Source: Mesostigma viride
Taxonomy: Eukaryota > Streptophyta > Mesostigmatophyceae > Mesostigmatales > Mesostigmataceae
DNA: 57,683 nt
Assembly (NCBI GenBank): GCA_009746045.1
Contig: RPFO01001798.1
Coordinates: 40,001-97,683 of the forward strand
Direction: 5' to 3'
Positions 40,034 through 49,964 of the stretch are shown here, piece after piece. Made by a program: the position numbers and the translations under genes. Numbering within the stretch: position 1 is the stretch's first letter; the number at the start of each line of letters is the position of its first letter. The notes below the pieces were generated by a model. That model was given only the letters and a program-made list of their open reading frames with translations. It made no database searches and was not told where the DNA came from.

Positions 40034-42358
40034 TAGGTGCTGAAGCTAAGGTCCATTGGAGTGCCTTCCTACCAGAGAAACAAGTTTATTACAATAAGTG
40101 TGTGCAGGCTTTAACAGTTGAGCCTAGCCACACCATCAAAATCATTGTACAAGTCATTGTCAAGTTAGGCCAGTTCACCATGCTGGGGCCCAGCACATGC
40201 CCCCTTGGTCCAATCTTGTCCCAAACAGCAGCGAGGGTGGGTGGGTGGGAGCTGCAAAAAGGCCTCCCTACGTTCACCACACCACTCTAAGTACGGTGTG
40301 AAAATGGAAAACAAAGCACATGTCTCAAGGCGCCGCGCCCCCCTCAATCAAGGGCGGGCACGGTTGCCAGTAGGCACTAGTACCGGCGCACCGCCGGTCC
40401 CTTTCTCTCTCTAGTCCTAAGTAACAACAAGCACCTTACATGGTGTAGGTGACGTACGGTAGAGCTACGCTACAGGCGGCAGATCGGCCCCCTTTGAGCC
40501 CGCCGCAACATAACTATAAAATGAGCAGATAGCTCAGAAAATAGGTGCTGAAGCTAAGGTCCATTGGAGTGCCTTCCTACCAGAGAAACAAGTTTATTAC
40601 AATAAGTGTGTGCAGGCTTTAACAGTTGAGCCTAGCCACACCATCAAAATCATTGTACAAGTCATTGTCAAGTTAGGCCAGTTCACCATGCTGGGGCCCA
40701 GCACATGCCCCCTTGGTCCAATCTTGTCCCACATCACCATCTCTGGCCACCCAGGCCGTTTCCAGCCCTGGTGGTAGGAACGCAACCACTTGGAATGCTG
40801 GGCTCTTGTTGGCATGATGATGCCCCCCTTCCCGCCCCCGTGTGGCCGCTACGGTCTCCCGGCGGACGCAGGGCGGAGCCACATGCGTTCCCCTTCTTAG
40901 AGGGGCGCATCCCAGTGCTGCCGCTTTAGGACTTACGCCACCTGGGAACGTCTCCAGCTCACCCAACCACCATCACCAGCCCACCGGCAAAGCCGCTGGA
41001 ATTTCCCGAGGGTAGAGCCACTGCCACTGGCCCCATTACCCCCCATCGTGGTGATAATGATGGCTGCGGACCTCCTAGCGCCAAGGCTCACCATCGCCAT
41101 GGTGTCACGAGCCTTGGCGCAGCCGCAGCCGAGTGGAGCTTTATTATGGTATATAATGCATTTTCTTAAAACAAAGCCGGACCGTACTGCCGGGTTCCAC
41201 ACGCACCCCCCCCCCTCGAGGGGGGCGCGTGAAAACGGCAAAGGCAAAGCGGAGCCCGCCGCCTTTGGGCGGGCGTAGCGGAGCCTTTGCCGTTTTCACG
41301 CGCCCCCCTCGAGGGGAAAATTTTTTTCAGGAAAGCTGCGCAAACCATGGGGGTTTCCTTACGGATTACCCCCGAAACCGCGCCGCGGCTTAAATTCCCC
41401 CCTCGCCTTGGCACCATGCCCCGCCCTAACATCCTTCCCCTTCCCCGCTGTGCACCGTCAGTCCCAACAACTCGTCCCCGCTTAAATTACGCGTCAACGA
41501 CCCCGCCATTCCGCCCTGGCCTCCGGCCGCTGTCGACTCAATTAGCACGAGGAAATGTTAGGCTGTTTAGGGTGCTGCCCCCCTTGGCGCTGGGGCTGCA
41601 GCCACCCCGCTCCTGTGCTGGCCTGGGGGCTCGGCTCCGCCTTCTTCCTGCTCGCATAGCGCCCTCATGCACTATCGACATTTATTAGCCAGGCCCAGCG
41701 CATCCGATACCCAGCGAATTTGCCTGAGGCGTAATCCCCCTCCGCCTGTAGCTGTTGCCACCCAAGCACCACGATTGCCCCGCTTTAGTTGTCCGATCAA
41801 GAGTCACTCCCGCGTCTATCCAGACCCCTCCCGCGAGCTCGGGGTGGCGAGTACAACGGGCGAGCAAAAATACACAATCTGGCACTGGCAGCTACAGCCC
41901 GCACTTCGAATGGCAAATTCTTGGGGTGCTGCCGACCCCCGTCGCGCAGCCGTCATAACTTTAAATAAAACAGGCCCCCGAATAATAATTCGGAGGCCGG
42001 TAGCTGTGATTTACATTCGGCACCGCCATAGCAGTGCACACACGCCCCAGAATGGGTCGTCGACAAAGCTGCAAAAAGGCCTCCCTACGTTCACCACACC
42101 ACTCTAAGTACGGTGTGAAAATGGAAAACAAAGCACATGTCTCAAGGCGCCGCGCCCCCCTCAATCAAGGGCGGGCACGGTTGCCAGTAGGCACTAGTAC
42201 CGGCGCACCGCCGGTCCCTTTCTCTCTCTAGTCCTAAGTAACAACAAGCACCTTACATGGTGTAGGTGACGTACGGTAGAGCTACGCTACAGGCGGCAGA
42301 TCGGCCCCCTTTGAGCCCGCCGCAACATAACTATAAAATGAGCAGATAGCTCAGAAAA
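40034..42358 (-). mobile_element. non-coding YR retroelement in the ATTC array (element 3)
   Basis: U1 40034-40223, GGGTGGGTGGGTGGG 40235-40249, V1 40250-40541, U2 40542-40731, internal 40732-42066, V2 42067-42358. U copies are 190 bp and V copies 292 bp, equal in length in each pair. Termini ATTCA|TAGGTGC and CTCAGAAAA|TTCATTC with circle junction CTCAGAAAA^TAGGTGC give ATTCA^TTC again. The interior is GC-rich, non-coding, and shares a block with element 2 (40837-40876 with 38245-38285). Confidence 0.85.
41212..41316. repeat. 34-bp perfect inverted repeat with nested hairpin in element 3
   Basis: Arms 41212-41245 and 41283-41316 are exact reverse complements (CCCCTCGAGGGGGGCGCGTG... outward to ...GGCAAAGGC). 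The 37-base loop contains a second stem, GCCCGCC/GGCGGGC. As RNA this would be a very stable structure near the middle of the non-coding interior. Confidence 0.85.
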
Positions 42359-43292
42359 TTCATTCATTCATTCATTCATTCATTCATTCATTCATTCATT
42401 CATTCATTCATTCATTCATTCATTCATTCATTCATTCATTCATTCATTCATTCATTCATTCATTCATTCATTCATTCATTCATTCATTCATTCATTCATT
42501 CATTCATTCATTCATTCATTCATTCATTCATTCATTCATTCATTCATTCATTCATTCATTCATTCATTCATTCATTCATTCATTCATTCATTCATTCATT
42601 CATTCATTCATTCATTCATTCATTCATTCATTCATTCATTCATTCATTCATTCATTCATTCATTCATTCATTCATTCATTCATTCATTCATTCATTCATT
42701 CATTCATTCATTCATTCATTCATTCATTCATTCATTCATTCATTCATTCATTCATTCATTCATTCATTCATTCATTCATTCATTCATTCATTCATTCATT
42801 CATTCATTCATTCATTCATTCATTCATTCATTCATTCATTCATTCATTCATTCATTCATTCATTCATTCATTCATTCATTCATTCATTCATTCATTCATT
42901 CATTCATTCATTCATTCATTCATTCATTCATTCATTCATTCATTCATTCATTCATTCATTCATTCATTCATTCATTCATTCATTCATTCATTCATTCATT
43001 CATTCATTCATTCATTCATTCATTCATTCATTCATTCATTCATTTCATTCATTCATTCATTCATTCATTCATTCATTCATTCATTCATTCATTCATTCAT
43101 TCATTCATTCATTCATTCATTCATTCATTCATTCATTCATTCATTCATTCATTCATTCATTCATTCATTCATTCATTCATTCATTCATTCATTCATTCAT
43201 TCATTCATTCATTCATTCATTCATTCATTCATTCATTCATTCATTCATTCATTCATTCATTCATTCATTCATTCATTCATTCATTCATTCAT
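42359..43292 (+). repeat. (ATTC)n array, segment 4
   Basis: About 934 bp of ATTC, with a single extra T at about 43045. It ends at 'atcaattaattaaac'. With the other three segments it totals about 2.44 kb, which was probably one array before the three insertions. Confidence 0.98.
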
Positions 43293-43579
43293 CAATTAAT
43301 TAAACTTAACTAATTCTACGCAGATACTTCACCCACTCGAAGGCAAGTGGCGCGTCTCATTGAACATGCACTGCATGAAGGCATGCCATGGAGTACCCGA
43401 TGAGGTACTTTTCTACGCAGATACTTCACCCGCTCGAAGGCAAGTGGCGCGACTCACTCGCCCACGTCTGGGGTCGCAGATAGCAACTTCGCATCTTCCG
43501 GACTATCCAAGACGACTGTACGCTCAGCCATGATTACGGGTGTGGGGGTAGGTTGCATGCTAACGTCCCCCGATAGCCC
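43293..43579 (+). repeat. ATTC-array right flank, 96-bp partial duplication
   Basis: 'ctacgcagatacttcaccc(a/g)ctcgaaggcaagtggcgcg' occurs at 43316 and 43412, 96 bases apart, with the phrase shared with 31013-31070 in between. No gene is seen. Confidence 0.6.
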
Positions 43580-43855
43580 AGGAGAATGCAAAGGCTTCTC
43601 CCAGAGCCTGAGGGGTTTTAGAGGCATACCCACATATTTTAGGGTTCACCCACAACCCCCATGCCCGGCCCAGCCATGATCATCTTCCAGGTGCCCGATG
43701 TCCACAACTTTGCAGAGCTGCTGGAATACATGGTGGTGCAGGTGCACCTCAGTTGTGCCCCGCGAGTAGGTGGCAGTTTACACCCACCACCTGCAGGTTG
43801 TCGCCTAAAATGTTCTAAAAACCATATGCCCCTTCTCAGGGATTAATTAATTAAC
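43580..43855 (+). mobile_element. LINE 3' UTR fragment
   Basis: 'cccagagcctgaggggttttagaggcatacccac' (inverted relative to the rest) joins 'gtggtgcaggtgcacctcagttgtgc...ccatatgccccttctcaggg' and (TTAA)n at 43843-43855. It matches 16165-16300 and the minus strand of 7800-7900. Confidence 0.55.
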
Positions 43856-45199
43856 CCTTAGTCCGTAAACCACCCGAAATTTCGGGTAGTTTGACCAACG
43901 GTCGTAATTCGCGCCGCGCCGCAAGCGCCGCGCCACCCGTGACGGATGCAAGTTGTCCGATGGGTCCGGGAACACTTAGGGACGAAGGTGATGCATAGGT
44001 TTGGGGGTAATATTCGCCATAGCCTGGTAATTACAACGTGCTTTACGACAGTATCACGTGACTTTGGCGGGAAATTTTCGCTCGCGCGCGCGCGTAACGA
44101 GATATGGCTGCCAACGTGCCGTTATCATGGAAATTTTGCGTCTTGCGGCCAGAAACGGTTCAGAATGTTGCTCAGAATGTCGATGCGTGATTTTCGTAGG
44201 TTAGGCATGGCCAGATTAATAGGATTGGGAAAATACAGGTAGGAAAATAGTGCTTTCTTGGTCTTCAGTGCTAGATGAGTCATCGCTTATCATATGTCGA
44301 TTTTCTCCCTATGGCCGGGCAGTCTGCGCCAGCCCAAGCATCCAGATTTGGTACGGGATGTCCGCTGCAGCGTTAGCTGGGAATGCGGACGCGTTTATAG
44401 GTCATCTTTGAACGGAACATCAATCTGGTTTGCATGCAGGATGCAGCAGGATGAGGCTATGGCGGCCTTTGCCTGTAGAGCAACGGTATGTGTGAGATAT
44501 GAGGGTCCCGGCCAGGGGAGTCCGTGCGGGACATGAACGAGCCATGTACGACAACGGGTTTGCGTGCTGTTTGCAGCGGAATATGTCTTCCATGCATTAT
44601 ATTTGACGAGCTTATTAGTGCACTGTTTAGCAAGCTTCCATGTCTGCTGTAGAGAATGGTATTAGCCCTGAAAGTGCCCAGTTTATGGCATTTCTTTGGA
44701 GCACATCATTCCGTTAGTGCAGGTATGCAGCATGTTTGTATTCCAGCACCTTTGGCAGTCTTTTACAGCCTGCTATAATGCATTCTTGTATTGCGTGTCA
44801 TGGATGGCTGTTTACGCGCGCGTAACCCACACACATATACGAGCACGTTTTATTGGTCTAATGGGTTATCCGGGTGGTCTGACCCAAGGAAACCACCATT
44901 GGACTATCCAACTAAGTTGTCCAATGTTGGTATTGAGGTTCCCTTCCCTTCCTGGGAAGTTAGGGGTAGGTACACTTTTTCTTGAAGAAAAAAGATCGTC
45001 TTTTGGCCAACTTTGACTGGCGCTGCCATCCAAATGCTTTGATAAACCCATGATATTACTGCATATTCTGAAAGCCCTTGAAGCGTAGATATGTTTGGCA
45101 TCTTGGTTGAGGGTATTTGGAGTTGTGGCCTGTGAGTTATGATTTTTTTCATTTTTAGGGGTATGAAAATGCCCAAAATGGGTCAGCGGACTATGGGAA
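43856..45199 (+). other. unique segment, possible promoter or first exon, unrecognised
   Basis: It contains a 16-bp palindrome ACCCGAAATTTCGGGT (about 43871-43886) and TTTGGCGGGAAA at about 44063, a consensus E2F site, followed by an alternating CG/GC run (cgcgcgcgcgcg). Open frames 43946-44242 (+) and 45176-44904 (-) have no recognisable domain. A cell-cycle-regulated promoter is possible but unproven. Confidence 0.35.
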
Positions 45200-47060
45200 C
45201 TAATTAATTAATTAATTAATTAATTAATTAATGAGGAACATAACTCCGTTGGGAGTATATGTAGCACATAGCCCAGAGAAGGGGCATATGGCCTATCATA
45301 CATTCTAAGCTACTTCCTGCAAGGGTGGGAATGTAATGGACCCTTGCTCTGGGTGCACCAGGGCACTTGCAACCCCATGATCTTCAAGCTATGCCCAGCG
45401 AAGGGGGAGCCTGTCATGGGGGGGAAGATCAGCATAGCTATACAAAAAAGCTAGGGCATGGCGTCTCAGCAGAGAGTTACTCCCTGCATGGGCACAACAT
45501 AACTAAATAAAGCTAGGCATCATCTGGAGGGTGGCTCATCATAGGCACACATGTACATGATTAATAAAGCGCGTGGCTTAGCTGGGATAGTGCCTCTAGG
45601 AGGCGTACATGTACATGGCCACGGTCTATCTATTCTACACTACTACTGCTGTATTCCCCTAAGCTGGGGCGTCTGGAGTCGCTGGGGCCGCAGGGGTCGC
45701 CTGCCAGGGCTTGTGGCCGACGTAGATGGCCGCCCCCTTCCAGTACACCGGCTGCCCCGCCTTGGTCTGCCGGAGCTGGAGGTAGGTCGGCCATAGCTCC
45801 CGTCGCCGCTGTTGCTGCGCCAGGGTCAAGTCGTCATCAAGGGTGAAGAGAGTCTTCTCGAGCCGCTTGCGGCGTCTGAGAAAAGAAATCTTGTCCGCCG
45901 GGGTCTTAAAGGTGAGAAGGAGCGGGGGCGGCCCTGCCTTACCCCGCGCGCGGGGAAGGCGGTGGGCGGCCAGCTCGATTTCACCGTTAAGGCCCATGCG
46001 GCGACCAAGGATTTCTCTCTCAAACGCACGCATAAGCTTCTCGGAATTCTCACCTTCCTCCATGGTGAAGTTCTTGACAATGACGTTGAGGCTGCGCTTG
46101 GCGAGCTCGGCCTCCTCGCGGAGGTCAAGCGTCTGCCGTTGGAGCTGGGCTGCGACGGCGGAGGTGGTGGAGGTGGTATGTTGCTTAAGCATGTCCGCCC
46201 AGGTGGTGATGGGAGGAGCATCGCCGGCCAGGCCAGCCGGGGCTGGCTTGGCGGCAATGTCCTTCACCGCCTGGGCGGTGAGGCCTGCGGTGTTCTGCAG
46301 AACCTCGATAGCGATGGCGTTGTCCTTAAGACGCTGGTCGATTTCGCGGAGCTGGGCGGTGATGGCGTCGGAGGTGGGGGTGGTGGCGGTGGAGGAGGCG
46401 AGGAGGCTGGAAGTGGCGGCGGAGATGGTGGGGAGCTCAGCAGCCAGCGTGCCGCCCATTGCCGCCACATCTGCGGCTAGGGGCGTCACGTGCTGTTAGA
46501 TGGTTGCTTGGAGGTGGAGGAGGAAGGTGGATTCGGTCAAGGGGGAGGGGGTCCAAAGGTCCGTGACAGAGCGCTGAAGGATGGAAAAGAGGGCGGCGAG
46601 CTGAAGACGAGGGCGAGACCAGCTGGCCAGGTTCTCAGCATGTTGTCGGATAGTGAACCGGCCGTCAGGTCCAGTGCGTTGAAGGCGCTGGCACAGGTCG
46701 AGAATGGAGGCGTATGACCCATAAAACACGAGCTCCAGGATCTTGATGGGTGGCATGTCGAAAAAGCAGGGTCTGGCATCGTCGAAGGTGGAAAATAACC
46801 CGTCAACGTCAAAGTCGCGCTCAGACCAGCTCGGTTCGGTTGGGCGGCTGCGTTTTGGCTCAGGCGAGGCTGAGGGCGAGGCAGGAAGCCCGGGAGGGTG
46901 CTGGACGACCACCAGTGCGCGACTAGTGTCATCACTGCCTGCCGGACCTGAGGGCGAAGCTGCAGACGTATTTTCATTGCCGAGCGCAGCCGCCAGGCTG
47001 CGTTGCGTCGATAAGCGTTTGCTCATCGTATATTGCGTAATAGCTGCGGAAAATTATATC
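45200..47060 (-). mobile_element. ORF1-only LINE, copy 3
   Basis: On the minus strand an ORF1 (47026-45659) is followed by a ~425-bp 3' UTR, hairpin ACTCC-CAAC-GGAGT (+ 45243-45256) and a long (TTAA)n tail (+ 45200-45233). Like copies 1 and 2, no RT follows ORF1. The 5' end is near 47060, with no obvious target duplication. Confidence 0.75.
45659..47026 (-). pseudogene. LINE ORF1-like protein with one in-frame TAA
   Basis: The first part (47026-46499, 176 codons, MSKRLSTQRSLAAALGNENT...) and second part (to 45659) are in the same frame, separated only by TAA at 46498-46496. The flanks ('...LHLQATI * QHVTPLAADVAAM') align with 'IRAVLEEHVTWPLAEKL' of the other copies, so the stop replaces a conserved glutamate position; the full protein would be about 455 codons. 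The second part contains a coiled-coil-like stretch, 'KRSLNVIVKNFTMEEGEN' (RRM-like start), 'LPRARGKAGPPPLLLTF' and 'LDDDLTLAQQQRRRELWPTY'. The 46489 start used by a naive caller is GTG, not ATG. The likely role is an ORF1 RNA-binding protein of a retrotransposon. Confidence 0.75.
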
Positions 47061-47255
47061 AGCATGTGCGTCGTAGAAAGACGCGTCGATTGTGATATTC
47101 ACGGCTAAAGTCGGTGCTCAAACGTGAAAGTTATGAGCTCCGCCGTCAGCCATGGCTACCTCGTGGCTCGTGGCTCGTGCCTTGGAATGTTGTGCAAATC
47201 TCAGGGATATGTGTTACATATCCTCCCCACGGAGGTACGTTCTTAATTAATTAAT
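47061..47255 (+). mobile_element. LINE 3' terminal fragment
   Basis: 'ctcagggatatgtgttacatat' followed by hairpin CCTCC-CCAC-GGAGG (47222-47235) and 'cttaattaattaatc' is a + oriented LINE end. The preceding ~90 bases are not recognised. Confidence 0.55.
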
Positions 47256-48264
47256 CACTGATGCAGACGATATTTGTAACTTTCGTGTAATTATTTTTCT
47301 AACGAGATTAGCATAGTACTCCGTGGCATGCCCATGCACATGACATGCAAGTACTTACTTACAGTGGCCTACAATTCGAGGCAATGAGAGAAGGGGGGTG
47401 TCCCATGCCCCCTTCTTCCTGTGCAAAAAGTGATGAAAGGTACCTACTCAAAGTTGGTATCCTGTGACTCTCCCAACGGAGGCGTGTGCATGGATGAATG
47501 AACCCAGGCAATTCATAATACCAACTAATTTATTATTTTTCATAAACAAGGTTGCTAGTAAAGTAACTGAACACATCGATTGGCATCTCACTGTTTTCAA
47601 TCGAATTGATGTTGTCAATCGGGTGATTTCGGCTGTGTAAAATATAAATTGCAGAAGCCATCTGCTTGCTTTCTATGGCCAAGCAAGGCTCAATGCACAG
47701 CTTGCCAACTGGCATAACAGCTGCAGGGCTCATCCTCCCCCCAACCCAAGGTCAGTTGTTCGGGATCATCCGAAGTAAATGCCGAGGACAAACCTCGTTG
47801 GGTTGAAGCCAGCAAGAAGTGCTGCACAGCAGGCAAAGGAAACAAAGCCATAAGAGACATATTACAGCCATGGCTACTTCTGTTCTACCCTGCTACAGAT
47901 AGCTACTCTCTAGCATGCCAGGGATGAAGCATTCCACACCCATATTGAGTTTTCTCACAGACAATGAAGATAAAAGAAGCCGTGACAACAAGGACAGACA
48001 CAAGGAGTTCTGCTGCCGTTGCACAAAGCTCCAGCGTGCATGGTGCCTGGCCAGCGCGATACACAGGCTTCTACCCAGGGTCCAGCACGAGTTAGACACC
48101 TGGTTTGGAGCTGGTGCACATGGCATCGGCTGGAAAGTAACTGTTGAGAAGCCTGCCTGCTCATAGCAGCCTCCCAACATTATGGATGCTGTATCACAAC
48201 AGGAACAATCATATCCAATGCTCTACGGGTAGTCAAACAACTGTCTCAACCTACCATACAAACC
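47256..48264. other. no recognisable gene
   Basis: A lone hairpin CTCC-CAAC-GGAG lies at 47470-47481. Short open frames (minus 47733-47533, 66 codons; plus/minus around 47893-48180) show no domain. The segment could include intron or downstream sequence of the UNC50 fragment. Confidence 0.4.
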
Positions 48265-48611
48265 AACAGATACGCCACACCCACCAGGCCAACAGATACG
48301 CCACACCCACCAGGCCAGCAGATACGCCACACCCACCAGGCCAACAGATACGCCACACCCACCAGGCCAACAGATACGCCACACCCACCAGGCCAGCAGA
48401 TACGCCACACCCACCAGGCCAACAGATACGCCACACCCACCAGGCCAACAGATACGCCACACCCACCAGGCCAACAGATACGCCACACCCACCAGGCCAA
48501 CAGATACGCCACACCCACCAGGCCAACAGATACGCCACACCCACCAGGCCAGCAGATACGCCACACCCACCAGGCCAACAGATACGCCACACCCACCAGG
48601 CCAGCAGATAC
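48265..48611 (+). repeat. 26-bp minisatellite, ~13 copies
   Basis: The unit is 'aacagatacgccacacccaccaggcc' (26 bases), with one A/G variant position (ccAAcag/ccAGcag). Because 26 is not a multiple of 3, all frames stay open as a 26-residue repeat, so the apparent proteins on both strands are artefacts. There are no spacers, so it is not CRISPR. Confidence 0.95.
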
Positions 48612-48774
48612 GCATGAGAGGCAGCTGCTGTTGCAACACCAGTGGCGGCAGTGGTGTTGCGGCGGCGACTGCAGCAATTCTCTGTCCTGTTCTTTCTGTT
48701 CAATTACTATCAACCCATTCCCCCCCCCCCCCCCCCCTCTCCACAACCCATGTCTTTCCCCTGCTTCCCCCCCT

Positions 48775-49964
48775 CTAAGGCTTTACACAGGCTAGCGAGG
48801 ATGCGCAGCGCGGGTAGGCAGGCAGACACGGTGTTCGTGCGTGAGCAGCATATGGACAGTGGATGGCGCAGGGACGTACCAAAGGGGACGGCAACCAGAA
48901 TGGCGCCGATCGGGTACAGGAAGTACTCGGAGCGGTCGAGGAAGGGGAGAGCTGATAACAAGAGCACGTGGAAGGGTTGGGTGGGTAGAATTGCGTACGA
49001 CACCAGCAAGTGGAGGCATTGGGTGGGTGGGATGGCAAAGAAAGTCGCCAGTAATTGGAAGGCGTTGGTTGGAAACATGGCCGTGCACACAAGGCATTTG
49101 GGCCAGCTTCAGACAAGTGCATCAAGCCAGCACCGCAGCCTGGAAGGCCCCCGGTCACACCAGTGACATCAACTCAAACGACAAACCGTGCAGGTGACGG
49201 CAATCAGGCTTCAGGCACCCTGTGTGCGTGCATGGCATCCCACCCCTGCGTGCACACTGAACCGGCGCGGCAGGTCTTGCACATGGGCCGCCATGGACGC
49301 GCGCGACGTGTCAATGCGGACGCGACGGACCGCCCCGCATCGCCACGGCATGGCCACTAGAGGCAGCAAGGCATCGCCCAGACGTCATGCGTAGTAATAT
49401 CCCGAGCCGAGGCCACCCGGGAACAAGTGTATGCCTACCTAGCCTATATAACAAGTGTATGCCTACCTAGCCTATATAACAAGTGTATGCCTACCTAGCG
49501 ATGATGCGCCGCCGCAAGTCTCAAGATGTTGTGCGGCGTGATGGTCGTACGATTTGTACGGTGGACAACCACGTCGATGATGTCCGTGACAACCACGTGT
49601 CCAACATCATGTCTTACGTGTGACAAACAAAGCAGGCAAGCACACGGGGAGTAGAGCGCCGCCTTGGGACATGGTCTCCAGGGCACTGGGCCCGCCTGGA
49701 ACCTAAAGGTGAGAGCACGCACCGCGAGCCTTAGAGGGCGCAGGATGCTGCCAGTTTTGCAATGCATGGGCCACGCACAACGGATCCCACAAGCCTTGTA
49801 CGCACCGCTGTACCCCACAAGGGGAAGCAGTAAGCACGTACCGTTGTACCCAAGGAAGTTGATGTAGTGGTAGTAGGAGAAGGACACCGCATAAAGCAGC
49901 ACCGACATGGCGGTGGCGCCGAAGCCGGAGCCGAGCAGGAGCGGGCAGGCAAAGTATTGGATGA
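48775..49964 (-). CDS. UNC50: UNC50 family membrane protein, C-terminal exons (partial)
   Basis: Two exons are clear. Exon A (49964-49842, 123 bp) encodes 'IQYFACPLLLGSGFGATAMS...YYHYINFLGYN', preceded by acceptor GCGCAG and followed by donor G|GTACGT. Exon B (48951-48880, 72 bp), after acceptor TTATCAG, encodes ALPFLDRSEYFLYPIGAILV... and ends at another G|GTACGT. Joining them in phase gives FLGYN|ALPFL...FLYPIG, the most conserved segment of UNC50 proteins (plant forms have FLGYDVLPFL..FLYPIG). UNC50 is a multi-pass Golgi/inner-nuclear-membrane protein involved in trafficking. A tiny last exon (48791-48775, A-C-V-K-P-stop after acceptor CGCTAG) is possible but shorter than expected. Upstream exons were not found before the large satellite, so the gene is either very long or a fragment. 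Confidence 0.7.
49422..49505 (+). repeat. 28-bp repeat, three copies
   Basis: 'aacaagtgtatgcctacctagcctatat' starts at 49422, 49450 and 49478 (the last copy partial at its end). It lies in the intron between the two UNC50 exons. Confidence 0.9.

Noticed and set aside
45812-46499. Plus-strand ORFs opposite the ORF1 of LINE copy 3
   Set aside because: They are antisense shadows of a GC-rich coding region. The minus frame carries the conserved ORF1 signature.
48144-48746. 26-bp repeat as a CRISPR array or a repeat protein
   Set aside because: There are no spacers between units, the context is eukaryotic, and both strands and several frames are equally open.
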